Assembly: GCA_030620035.1 (NCBI GenBank)
Contig: JAUXAE010000005.1
Coordinates: 1 to 19,706, forward strand
Length of the DNA stretch: 19,706 nucleotides
Direction: 5' to 3'
Source of the DNA: Dehalococcoidales bacterium
GTDB taxonomy: Bacteria; Chloroflexota; Dehalococcoidia; Dehalococcoidales; JAUXAE01
Shown: positions 6,730-16,000 of the stretch, piece after piece
Numbering within the stretch: position 1 is the first letter of the stretch
How the letters are laid out: each line of letters begins with the position of its first letter
Made by a program: the position numbers and the translations under genes
Notes under the pieces: generated by a model
Databases searched by the model: none
Seen by the model: the letters and a program-made list of their open reading frames with translations, nothing else
Told to the model about the DNA's origin: nothing

Positions 6730-7321
6730 GCCGCGCCCGATATTGACCTGAGGCAACATCATCCAGGGTCATCACCACGGCATCCTCCCGGTTATCCGAA
6801 TAGTAGCCGCGGCGTAATCCCTTGATGACAAAGCCTTGCTTACCGTAAAGACTCTGGGCCCCAGTATTGGAAGCACGGACTTCCAGGGCAACCAGGTGGA
6901 CATCTAGCCTAGCAGCCAGGTTAACAAGCGATACAAGCAGCAGCTCTCCGATACCCCGGCGGCGATAGGATTGTCGCACCGCCAGGCTAATTATGTGGGC
7001 TTCCCCGGCCATGAGCCAGAAGCCGGCAAAGCCAAGGATATAGTGGCTTGCTGGCGGCGGTTCATAATCTGGCCGGTAGCCGTGGAGGAAATGCCACCTT
7101 AACCTTGATACCAGCCCGGCTGGTTTCTCATCCCCGGCAGTTTCTATTTTAGGCTTCTCAACCGGCCTCTCATCATCACAGGCTGCAATATAATGGGCCA
7201 GCCGACTCTTTAGCTCACGCCGATAGTCGGTCGGCGGCCACATATCCGGGAAGGCCTCTCGGTCAATCTCGGCGACCTGAGCAATATCCTCTTCACGCAT
7301 CAAACTTATGGAATAGGCCAC
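6683..7321 (-). CDS. rimI: RimI-like GNAT N-acetyltransferase
   Basis: GNAT enzyme resembling RimI, which acetylates the N-terminal alanine of ribosomal protein S18 with acetyl-CoA. Residues 110-125 hold the acetyl-CoA strand and loop (ISLAVR, then RRRGIG at 120-125). Glu147 and Tyr159, 12 residues apart, match the RimI catalytic pair spacing, within LEVRASN and LYGKQGF. The start is GTG at 7321 with GAGG 8 nt upstream. At 212 residues it is longer than the roughly 150-residue RimI: about 40 extra residues (50-92) lie between the first helices and the central strand, and about 25 at the C-terminus. No tsaB or tsaD is adjacent. Another protein or small-molecule acetyltransferase is possible. 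Confidence 0.8.
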   Translation of the reverse strand: MAYSISLMREEDIAQVAEIDREAFPDMWPPTDYRRELKSRLAHYIAACDDERPVEKPKIETAGDEKPAGLVSRLRWHFLHGYRPDYEPPPASHYILGFAGFWLMAGEAHIISLAVRQSYRRRGIGELLLVSLVNLAARLDVHLVALEVRASNTGAQSLYGKQGFVIKGLRRGYYSDNREDAVVMTLDDVASGQYRARLSHLREALLKQACPR

Positions 7322-7374
7322 GCCATCACCCTCTTATAAGGAAGGTTTTATCATTGCCAAGTATCGGCACCTTC

Positions 7375-7383
7375 ATTGTAACA
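7375..7383 (-). promoter_or_regulatory. Extended -10 promoter for the rimI-like gene
   Basis: On the minus strand TGT-TACAAT: TACAAT at 7375-7380 with a TG one base upstream (7382-7383), the extended -10 pattern. No good -35 is seen. The start near 7368 would give a leader of about 47 nt. Confidence 0.35.
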
Positions 7384-7461
7384 CCAAATGGCTATCAAGA
7401 CTAACTATTTCCTCGCTTCTAAAGGGTAGTGCTGGCTAAAGACACCCTACTCAGACCGCTT

Positions 7462-8010
7462 TTAGGCTATCCTTATATTAGCGTATCGTTCCCACTCACT
7501 ATAAACACAGCCGCAGTATTGCTGGCGGTAGAGGTTCAGTTCTTTGGTCATGTGGCGGCTGTCTGAGTAGTGCTTCCTGAGGTCAGCATACCGGAAATCC
7601 AGGCCTGTTTCCTGGGCTAAGCTTACGCCGACCTCACGCAGCAGGTCGTGCTCTTGGTGGGGACTGATAATCAGGCTGGTGGTAAAGGCATCCAAGCCCA
7701 TCTCTTGGGCCATCTCGGCCGTCTTTTTAAGGCGAAGCCTAAAGCAATAGCGGCAGCGCCGGGGCTCATGGCCCACTACCTGGCGGAGGTAGTCTATTAT
7801 GCCATAGCCCTCGCTTATAATCAGCGGCAAATCTAGTTGCCGGGCCAGGGACTTCATCGCCTCCAGACGGCTCTGGTGCTCCATATAGGGGTGGATGTTG
7901 GGGTTGTACCAGAAGGCACTGACCTCAAACCCCTGCCGCCGCCAGTAGCTGACACTATAGGCAGTGCAGTGGGCACAGCAGCAGTGAAGCAGCAGCGACC
8001 TACTCTTCAT
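7462..8010 (-). CDS. queH: QueH, epoxyqueuosine reductase (DUF208)
   Basis: QueH carries out the last step of queuosine synthesis, reducing epoxyqueuosine at position 34 of tRNAs with GUN anticodons; it replaces QueG in organisms lacking the cobalamin enzyme. The 182-residue length is usual. The family's metal ligands are visible: Cys10-Cys11 (in a CCC-AHC motif, 10-15), Cys86-x2-Cys89 (RRCRYC) and Cys166-x-Cys168 (QYCGC). ISPHQEHD (115-122) and the YYNPNIHP-like segment WYNPNIHP (34-41) are also typical. It starts 7 nt after the ruvB stop and is likely in its operon. No other queuosine genes are in the window, so precursor synthesis or salvage must be encoded elsewhere. Confidence 0.9.
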   Translation of the reverse strand: MKSRSLLLHCCCAHCTAYSVSYWRRQGFEVSAFWYNPNIHPYMEHQSRLEAMKSLARQLDLPLIISEGYGIIDYLRQVVGHEPRRCRYCFRLRLKKTAEMAQEMGLDAFTTSLIISPHQEHDLLREVGVSLAQETGLDFRYADLRKHYSDSRHMTKELNLYRQQYCGCVYSEWERYANIRIA

Positions 8011-8017
8011 AGTCAGA

Positions 8018-9118
8018 TTACCACAGGCTCGGCTGAGGCGGCTTTGGCCTATTACAGGGTAGTCCCAGGTGCTGGTAGGCCAGAGGGGTGGCCAGACGGC
8101 CGCGCGGGGTGCGCTCTAAGAAGCCCAACTGCAGCAGATAGGGCTCATAGACATCCATAATGGTATCCGCCTCCTCACTGATGGAGGCGGCAATAGTATC
8201 CAGGCCCACCGGGCCACCATTAAACTTGTCAATAATGGTGCGCAAAACCTTATGGTCAATATCATCCAGGCCGATGGCGTCAACCTCCAGCTTGGCCAGG
8301 GCTCGGGCGGCCACCACCTGAGTAACCATACCCTCCGCCTTCACCTGGGCATAGTCCCTAACTCGCTTGAGCAACCGGTTGGCCACGCGGGGTGTCCCCC
8401 TAGCCCGGCAGGCTATCTCCTTAAGGCCTTCGGCCTCGGCTTTCACCCCAAGAATGCCGGTGGAGCGCTTCAGGATGGTCTCTATAGCCGCCTGTTCGTA
8501 GAAATCAAGGCGGTAGACGGCACCAAATCGATCGCGGAGGGGTGGACTGAGCATGGCAAAGCGGGTGGTGGCCCCGATCAGGGTGAAGGCGGGCAGCTTT
8601 AGCCGCAGGCTCTTGGCACCGGGCCCCTTGCCGATGACAATATCCAGGGCAAAATCCTCCATAGCCGGATAGAGCACCTCCTCCACTACCCTGCTTAAGC
8701 GGTGGATTTCATCAATAAAGAGCACATCCTGACTATGAAGGTTGGTTAGGATAGCAGCCAAATCTCCGGGTCGCTCTATGGCCGGGCCCGAGGTAATCCT
8801 GATACTAACCCCCATTTCGGCGGCTATAATATAAGCTAGAGTCGTCTTGCCCAGACCGGGCGGGCCATAGAGTAATATATGGTCCAGTGCTTCAGCCCGG
8901 CCCTTGGCCGCGGCCATGGCTATAGCCATATTCTCCTTGATTTTGGCCTGGCCGACGAACTCGCTAAGGCACCGTGGCCTGAGGCTGGCATCAAGAGGCT
9001 TGTCCTCAGCACCGGGTCTAGCCGAGATAATGCGGTCTATCTTAAATTCACCCCCCAGGTCTTTGTTTAATGAAAAGGCCCTCAAACAAGCAGGCTCATT
9101 ATACCACATCTTCTTCAC
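8018..9118 (-). CDS. ruvB: RuvB, Holliday junction branch-migration ATPase
   Basis: AAA+ motor that, with RuvA, drives branch migration of recombination junctions. Numbered from the GTG at 9118 (366 residues): Walker A GPPGLGKT 85-92, Walker B VLFIDEIH 132-139, sensor 1 GATTR 182-186, arginine finger RDRFG 195-199, then the small AAA lid and a C-terminal winged helix (about 280-350). The RuvB core normally begins near RIISARP (29-35), so about 25 N-terminal residues are extra. A TATAAT at 9098-9103 lies inside this extension, so the start is uncertain. ATG at 9109 lacks a Shine-Dalgarno; TTG at 9085 is the only standard start codon between the promoter and the core. ruvA and ruvC are not adjacent. 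Confidence 0.93.
   Translation of the reverse strand: MKKMWYNEPACLRAFSLNKDLGGEFKIDRIISARPGAEDKPLDASLRPRCLSEFVGQAKIKENMAIAMAAAKGRAEALDHILLYGPPGLGKTTLAYIIAAEMGVSIRITSGPAIERPGDLAAILTNLHSQDVLFIDEIHRLSRVVEEVLYPAMEDFALDIVIGKGPGAKSLRLKLPAFTLIGATTRFAMLSPPLRDRFGAVYRLDFYEQAAIETILKRSTGILGVKAEAEGLKEIACRARGTPRVANRLLKRVRDYAQVKAEGMVTQVVAARALAKLEVDAIGLDDIDHKVLRTIIDKFNGGPVGLDTIAASISEEADTIMDVYEPYLLQLGFLERTPRGRLATPLAYQHLGLPCNRPKPPQPSLW
9098..9106 (-). promoter_or_regulatory. Extended -10 promoter of ruvB-queH
   Basis: On the minus strand TGG-TATAAT: a perfect TATAAT at 9098-9103 with the TG of an extended -10 at 9105-9106. The -35 position holds TCTTCA (9121-9126), a 3-of-6 match. It lies directly behind the rpoC terminator, which fits a new transcription unit. 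The predicted start is near 9091, inside the longest ruvB reading frame. Confidence 0.5.
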
Positions 9119-9128
9119 TATGAAGAAG
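9110..9128. repeat. Perfect 8-bp palindrome at the ruvB -35 region
   Basis: CTTCTTCA (9110-9117), CTA, TGAAGAAG (9121-9128). The right arm covers the -35 position of the ruvB promoter and sits against the rpoC terminator stem. It could be an operator, or a weak second hairpin of the termination region. It does not match LexA-box patterns that I know. Confidence 0.4.
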
Positions 9129-9150
9129 ACCGCCCGCTATTGGCGGGCGG
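9116..9150 (-). terminator. Rho-independent terminator of rpoBC
   Basis: On the minus strand, an 8-bp GC-only stem (arms 9143-9150 and 9130-9137) with a 5-nt loop is followed by TCTTCTTCAT, a moderate U-run. It begins 38 nt after the rpoC stop. The stem is very stable; the U-tract is interrupted by C. Confidence 0.65.
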
Positions 9151-9187
9151 CCGTCATCTAAAGGCGTCACACTAAATTACTAGATAC

Positions 9188-12100
9188 CTAGATGCTTATC
9201 TCCTCCTGTTTTTCTTCGCCTTCTTTAAGGGCTTCTTCAAGCTGGGCCCTTCTTTCCTCGGTCGCCTCCTTGCAGGCGGTGCATTGGGCTGGAATCAGCT
9301 TGCCAATAATTACATTCTCCTTTAGCCCGGTCAGCCTATCCACCTTGCCATAAATGGCCGCCTCGGTAAGCACCCGAGTAGTCTCCTGGAATGAGGCCGC
9401 CGCCAGCCAGCTATCAGTGCTTAATGACGACCTGGTTATGCCCATCAATACGGTGTGGGCGGTGGCCGGCTCGCCACCTTCGGCCAGTACCTTGGCATTT
9501 TTATCCTCATAGCGGTACTTGTCCATCAGTTCCCCGGACACCAGTTCGGTATCACCTGAGGAATCAATGCGGACCTTACTGAGCATCTGGCGGGCGATGA
9601 CCTCAACATGTTTGTCGTTTATGTGCACCCCCTGGGAGCAGTATACCTTCTGCACCTCCTCTAATAGATACCTCTGCACTGCCTCCCGGCCCAGGATACC
9701 CAAGATGTCCTGCGGGTTAACCGAGCCATCAGTGAGCTGCTGGCCAGCCTTTAACTGGTCATCAGTTTGTACCCGGATATGGGCGGCCGCAGGAACGGCA
9801 TACTCACGCTCCTCGGTTTCTTGATAGCTTATGTATAACTGGCTGTCTTCAACAGCCACCTCGCCGGCGACCCGGGCCAGGATAGCCGTTTCCTCAGGGA
9901 CCAGGGCCTCCGACCCTGATGAGCCCTCATCAGGCGGTGCCACCAATACGGTGCCTAGGTCCACCTGCTGGCCATCAGCCACCAGCACCTGCCAGCCAGC
10001 TGGTAACTGATATTCATCCCGGTATTGCTCAGTGGCCGTAATCTTAATCCGGCGGCCCTCCTCATCCTCCGTTACCACAGCGGTGCCGTCTATCTCTGAG
10101 ATAATGGCCTGCGCCTTAGGTAGCCTGGCCTCAAAAAGCTCCTCTACCCGGGGCAGGCCGCTGGTGATGTCAAGGCCGACGACACCACCGGTGTGGAAGG
10201 TGCGCAGCGTCAGCTGGGTACCTGGCTCGCCAATACTCTGGGCAGCAATTATACCCACCGCCGTGTTAAGATCAACCAAATGGCCCCGGGCTAGGTCACG
10301 GCCGTAGCACTTCTGGCAGATACCCCGCTTGGACTGACAGCTGAGGGGGGATCTGACATGAACGGCGGTTATGCCGGCATCAATAATCTTCTTTGCCTTG
10401 GGCTCATCAATCTCTTTATTGCGGTCAATGATGGTCTTGCCCGTTTTGGGGTTGACCAGTTTGCTGGCCGCCAGCCGTCCTGTTATGCGGTTGGCCAGTG
10501 ACGGCAGTAGCCCCTTTTCCCGGGGGTCAGTTACCCATATGCCCTCGATTGTGCCGCAATCCTCTTCAAGAACGATAACATCCTGGGTAACATCAATAAG
10601 GCGCCTGGTGAGGTAACCACTACCGGATGTCCTGAGTGCCGTATCGGCCAAGCCCTTGCGAGCACCATGGGTGGAGATAAAGTACTCCAGGGCAGTAAGC
10701 CCTTCACGCAGGCTTGACTTGATGGGAAAGTCAATTATTTTACCGGCTGGGTTGGTCATCAGTCCCCGCATACCGGCCATCTGCCTAATCTGGGTGATGT
10801 TGCCCTTGGCCCCTGAGGTCGCCATCATGTAGATGTTGCCATAGCTATCAAGGTTACTGGAGATGGCCTCAGTAAGCCGGTCGGTAGTCTCCATCCATAC
10901 CTCTACAATGCCGTTATACCTCTCATCCTCGGTGATCAGGCCGCGACTGTACTGGTTTTCAATAATGGCCGTCTTTTCCTCGGCCCCCTCCAGCAGCTTG
11001 GCCTTGTCCTGAGGCACCCTGATATCGCTCATAGCAATGGTAATCCCTGATTTGGTGGCGTAGTTGAAGCCCAACTGTTTTAGGCCGTCCAGCACCACCG
11101 CCATTTCCTGGTCACTGAGCCGCTTATAGCAATCAGCTATTATCTGCTTTTGGCTTGATTTATCAATGGCCTTGTTGTAAAAGCCCAGTTCTTGGGGCAA
11201 AACATCATTGAAGATGATGCGACCGACGCTGGTTTTAATCCTCTGCCCGCCCTGGCGCTGGTCTCTAACCTCAATCTCAGCCCTGAGGTCAATGGCACCC
11301 AGCTCATAGCTGAGCCTGGCCTCTTCAAAGCTGCCGAAGATGGTGCCTTCCCTCTTGGCCCCGGGCTTTATGGTGGTCAGGTAGTAGCAGCCGAAAACCA
11401 TGTCCAGGGTGGGTGTTACCACCGGGTCACCGGAACTGGGCAAAAGCATGTTGTGAACGCTGAGTATCATCTCCCTGGCCTCCTTGACAGCTGCCCGAGA
11501 CAGCGGGATATGGACCGCCATCTGGTCACCATCAAAATCAGCGTTAAAGGCGGAGCAAACCAGGGGATGTATCTGGATAGCGCTACCGTCAATGAGTACC
11601 GGCTCAAAGGCCTGAATGCTAAGCCGGTGTAGGGTAGGTGCCCGGTTGAGCATCACCGGCCGCTCCTTGACCACCTCCTCAAGGATATCATAGACCTCAG
11701 GCCGGGCCCTCTCCACCAGGCGACGGGCACTCTTTATATTGGGGGCCTGCCCCTGCTTCACCAGCTGGTGCATAACAAAGGGCTTAAACAGCTCCAGGGC
11801 CATCCTCCGGGGCAGACCGCACTGGTTGAGCTTGAGCTCGGGACCAACAACAATAACGGAGCGCCCGCTATAGTCAACCCGCTTACCCAGCAGGTTCTGG
11901 CGGAAGCGCCCCTGCTTACCCCGCAACATGTCTGAAAGCGACTTGGCTTTATGGTCACCACTGACGGCCACCATCCGGCCCCTTCGGCCATTATCAATAA
12001 GGGAGTCAACGGCCTCCTGGAGCATCCTTTTCTCATTGCGGATGATAATCTCGGGTGCCCCAATCTCCATTAGATGGCGCAGCCGGTTGTTGCGGTTTAT

Positions 12101-13084
12101 CACCCGCCGATAAAGGTCATTAAGGTCGCTGGTAGCGAAGCGGCCGCCGTCCAGCTGAACCATAGGTCGCAGGTCAGGGGGTAAGACGGGCAGCACGGTT
12201 AATATCATCCACTCCGGCTTATTACCACTGCGACGGAGGGCCTCCACCAGCTGTAGTTGTTTAGACGCCTTCTTGCGGCGCTGGCCTGAGGTGGAGCGGG
12301 ACTCCTGCATTAGATAGGCACGCTTTTCATTCAGGTTAATACCTTTAAGAAGCTTCAGGATGGCCTCAGCCCCCATCCCAGCCTCAAACACCTGACCAAA
12401 TCTTGATTTAAGCTCGTAGTACCGGTTCTCAGTGAGCAGACCAACCTTCCTCAGGTCTTTTAGCTGCTCGATAGTTAAAGACAGCTCCTGCTCAAGCTGT
12501 GCCTTTTCATCGGCGAGAGCACGCCTTAGCTGGTTTATTTGCTCAACCGTCGCCTGGTTCTCTTCCATCTCCTTTATTCTGGCTTCCAGGGCAGACTGGC
12601 GCTCAGCTATTTCCTGGGCCGTATCCTCCTCAAGCTGCCTGATCGCCTCCTGGCTTGCCTCCTCGTCTACCGAGGTAATAATGTAATGGGAGAAGTAAAG
12701 GACACGCTCCAAGCTGCGCGCTGATAGGTCAAGCAGCAGTCCCACCCGGCTGGGTATGCCCCGGCTAAACCAGATATGGCCCACGGGACAGGCCATCTCG
12801 ATATGGCCCATCCGCTCCCGGCGTACCTTGGAGCGGGCTATTTCAACATGACACTTATCACAGATAATCCCTTTGTAACGTATCCTCTTATATTTGCCGC
12901 AGGCACACTCAAAGTCCTTGGTAGGACCAAAGGTCTTCTCACAGAAGAGCCCGTCCCTTTCCGGTTTAAGTGTGCGGTAGTTGATAGTCTCCGGCTTGGT
13001 TACCTCGCCATAGGACCAGCTCCTAATCTGCTCCGGTGACGCCAGAGAGATACGGATAGCATCAAAATCATTAACCTCAATCAT
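9188..13084 (-). CDS. rpoC: RpoC, RNA polymerase beta' subunit
   Basis: 1298 residues, full length. Zinc ribbon Cys60/62/75/78; catalytic magnesium loop NADFDGDQM at 514-522 (Asp516, Asp518, Asp520); bridge helix about 792-829; second zinc site Cys843/916/923/926; trigger loop following IGEPGTQLTLRTFHTGG near 951-967. Residues about 138-215 are rich in Glu, Gln and Leu and should form a coiled coil, before the GLLTENRYYEL segment. A similar coiled-coil insert in this place is known from actinobacterial beta', while the E. coli chain is shorter there. The ATG overlaps the rpoB stop by 8 nt (ATGATTGA), with GGAGAGG upstream inside rpoB, so translation is probably coupled. A hairpin terminator follows. 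Confidence 0.98.
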   Translation of the reverse strand: MIEVNDFDAIRISLASPEQIRSWSYGEVTKPETINYRTLKPERDGLFCEKTFGPTKDFECACGKYKRIRYKGIICDKCHVEIARSKVRRERMGHIEMACPVGHIWFSRGIPSRVGLLLDLSARSLERVLYFSHYIITSVDEEASQEAIRQLEEDTAQEIAERQSALEARIKEMEENQATVEQINQLRRALADEKAQLEQELSLTIEQLKDLRKVGLLTENRYYELKSRFGQVFEAGMGAEAILKLLKGINLNEKRAYLMQESRSTSGQRRKKASKQLQLVEALRRSGNKPEWMILTVLPVLPPDLRPMVQLDGGRFATSDLNDLYRRVINRNNRLRHLMEIGAPEIIIRNEKRMLQEAVDSLIDNGRRGRMVAVSGDHKAKSLSDMLRGKQGRFRQNLLGKRVDYSGRSVIVVGPELKLNQCGLPRRMALELFKPFVMHQLVKQGQAPNIKSARRLVERARPEVYDILEEVVKERPVMLNRAPTLHRLSIQAFEPVLIDGSAIQIHPLVCSAFNADFDGDQMAVHIPLSRAAVKEAREMILSVHNMLLPSSGDPVVTPTLDMVFGCYYLTTIKPGAKREGTIFGSFEEARLSYELGAIDLRAEIEVRDQRQGGQRIKTSVGRIIFNDVLPQELGFYNKAIDKSSQKQIIADCYKRLSDQEMAVVLDGLKQLGFNYATKSGITIAMSDIRVPQDKAKLLEGAEEKTAIIENQYSRGLITEDERYNGIVEVWMETTDRLTEAISSNLDSYGNIYMMATSGAKGNITQIRQMAGMRGLMTNPAGKIIDFPIKSSLREGLTALEYFISTHGARKGLADTALRTSGSGYLTRRLIDVTQDVIVLEEDCGTIEGIWVTDPREKGLLPSLANRITGRLAASKLVNPKTGKTIIDRNKEIDEPKAKKIIDAGITAVHVRSPLSCQSKRGICQKCYGRDLARGHLVDLNTAVGIIAAQSIGEPGTQLTLRTFHTGGVVGLDITSGLPRVEELFEARLPKAQAIISEIDGTAVVTEDEEGRRIKITATEQYRDEYQLPAGWQVLVADGQQVDLGTVLVAPPDEGSSGSEALVPEETAILARVAGEVAVEDSQLYISYQETEEREYAVPAAAHIRVQTDDQLKAGQQLTDGSVNPQDILGILGREAVQRYLLEEVQKVYCSQGVHINDKHVEVIARQMLSKVRIDSSGDTELVSGELMDKYRYEDKNAKVLAEGGEPATAHTVLMGITRSSLSTDSWLAAASFQETTRVLTEAAIYGKVDRLTGLKENVIIGKLIPAQCTACKEATEERRAQLEEALKEGEEKQEEISI

Positions 13085-16000
13085 CTTGCTTAGTTACCTC
13101 TCCCTCGGTCAAATCTAGAGTATTTTTGGCCAGGTCTTCTGCTACCACCGGGGTTTCTTCATTTTTCTCAGCGGCAACGGTCTCCCCCTCAGTAGAATCC
13201 AAAATAGCCTCAGCCTGGCCCTCTATTACCTCGGGCTCGGCTCCGGCCGCCGGGGCCTCGCCAACCTTTTCCGCCGGAACCACCTTCTCTTCCTCATTAA
13301 TCACCTCAACGGCCAGCCCCAGGCTTTTTAGCTCCATAACCAGAACCTTGAAGGACTCGGGTACACCCGGCTGCAGAACATCCTCACCCTTAACTATGGC
13401 CTCGTAGGTCTTGGCCCGCCCGGTGACATCATCCGACTTAATGGTCAGCATCTCCTGGAGATTGTGGGCGGCGCCATAGGCCTCCAGTGTCCACACCTCC
13501 ATCTCACCAAAGCGCTGGCCGCCAAATTGAGCCTTACCACCCAGGGGCTGCTGAGAAATTAATGAGTAAGGGCCGGTTGCCCGGGCGTGAACCTTATCCT
13601 CAACCATGTGAATCAGCTTCATGATATAGACATTACCCACCGTCACCGGCTGGTCAAACGGCTCGCCGGTACGGCCGTCGCGGAGGATAACCTTGCCGAC
13701 TATAGGTGACGGCAGGTTCGTCTGGCTGGTTACCTGGCTTACCGCCTGCTCCAGCCCGGACAAATCAAGCTCCCGGCTGGGTGTCCCCATTTCCTCAAGC
13801 CACAGGCGCAGGCAGACCTCTCTGGCTTTCCCCGAGTAGTCATCACTGAAAACCATATCTCCATCATAGCCGCGACGGCTAACCCACTCCCTGGCCAGTT
13901 CCAACCGGGCGGCGGTGTTGGACTCTTTGAGGCCAAGATTATCCGGGCTGGCCTTCCCAACCAGCCAGGCCCGGGCTAGAGCATCCTCGATGGCCGTGTC
14001 ATTAGCGCCGTCAAAGACGGGGGTCAGTACCTTTAGGCCCAGCATCTGGGCCGCCCAGCCGAGATGGGCCTCCAGAACCTGGCCCAGATTCATCCGTGAG
14101 GGTACGCCAATAGGATTAAGAATGATGTCCACCGGTGTGCCATCATGCAGGAAGGGCATATCCTCAGCCGGGGCAATAATGGAAATGACCCCCTTATTGC
14201 CGTGGCGACCGGCCAGCTTATCACCTACTGAGATTTTCCTTTTCTGGGCAACCCATACCTGCACCCACTGATTGACTCTGGCCGGCAGCTCATCCCCATT
14301 TTCGCGGGAGAAAAGCCTAACATTTATTACCTTGCCCCACTCACCATGCGGCATTCTAAGGGAGGTATCCTTTACCTCACGGGCCTTTTCGCCGAAGATA
14401 GCCCGCAGTAGTTTCTCCTCAGCTGAGAGCTCGGTTTCCCCTTTGGGGGTAATCTTGCCCACCAGAATATCATCGGGGCTCACCTCGGCACCAATACGGA
14501 TAATACCCGTCTCATCAAGCTCGCTCAGGCTTTCCTCGCCGACATTAGGTATATCCCTGGTGATTTCTTCTTCCCCCAATTTGGTATCACGGGCTTCAAC
14601 CTCATGCTTGGAAATATGGATTGAAGTAAACTTATCATTCTGAACAAGACGGTCACTGATTATGATGGCATCCTCAAAATTATAGCCACCCCAGCACATA
14701 AAGGCGCAGACCACATTCTGCCCCAGGGCCAGCTCACCCTGCTCAGTCGCCGAGCTATCAGCCAAAACCTGCCCCGGCATAACCGGCTGCCCCTTACTTA
14801 CCGTGGGACGTTGGTTGATGCAGGTCCCCTGATTGGTGCGGACAAACTTCATCAGCGGGTAGGCATCCTGACCGCCATCATCCCTGGTAACCACAATCTG
14901 GGAACCGGTAACCGAGGTCATCCGGCCGGCATTCTGGGCAAAGATTACCTGGTCGCTGTACTTGGCGGCTTCCATCTCCATACCGGTGGCCACTAAAGGT
15001 GACTCAGGACAGAGCAGGGGCACCGCCTGTCGCTGCCTATTGGCCCCCATCAGGGCACGATTGGCGTCATTGTGTTCCAGAAAGGGTATCAGTGAGGCGG
15101 CCACACTAAATATCTGCTTGGGTGATACATCCATAAACTCAATCTTCTCGGGTACTTCCCGCAGATAGCTGTCACCCAGCCTGGCCTCAATCCTCTCATC
15201 CACGAAGTGGCCATCGCCGTCAAGCCGGGCATTGGCCTGGGCAATGACATATCTATCCTCTTCGTCAGCCGGCAGATAGATAACCTCATCAGAGACAAAG
15301 GACACTACTTCAATAGTCCTGGGCGAAAGGCGGGCGAGAGCCTTGGCCAGCTTGAGAGTTATGGTAGTACCGGCCTCGGCCACGGTATTAGCCTTATCAT
15401 CAAGCACCGCCTCTCGAACTACCCTGCCCGGTAGGCTAGCATCAGTGCTAGCTACCTGGTTGATAACCCGGCGATAGGGTGTCTCAATGAAACCATAGCG
15501 GTTAATCCGGCTATAGGTGGCCAGTGAACCGATAAGACCGATGTTGGGTCCCTCCGGTGTTTCAATGGGGCAGATTCGGCCGTAGTGGGAAAAGTGGACA
15601 TCGCGGACATCAAAGCCGGCCCGTTCCCGGGATAGACCCCCGGGTCCCATAGCCGACAGACGGCGTTTATGGGTGAGCTCAGCCAGCGGGTTGGTCTGGT
15701 CCATAAACTGCGACAGCTGAGAGCCACCAAAAAACTCCCTGACCGCGGCCACCACCGGGCGGATGTTGACCAGGACACCGGGGGTAACTGCATCCAGGCC
15801 AATAATGCTCATGCGTTCCCTGGCCACCCGCTCCAGACGGGCTAGCCCAATACGGAAATGGTTTTGAATCAGCTCGCCGGCAGTACGCACCCGCCGATTG
15901 CCCAGATGGTCAATATCATCGGCGGCATCATCACCATTATTAACCAGAATGATATGCCTGACTATCTCGACAATATCTTCCTTGGTTAGAGCCCGCTCGT

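Noticed and set aside
7395..7445. Terminator after queH
   Set aside because: Only AGGGT/ACCCT with a 16-nt loop and a three-base T run; too weak to call.
9110..9128. LexA box in front of ruvB
   Set aside because: The palindrome does not contain GAAC-N4-GTTC or CTG-N10-CAG type halves.
15620..15730. Rifampicin resistance changes in rpoB
   Set aside because: Residues equivalent to E. coli 513, 516, 526, 529 and 531 are all the sensitive type.
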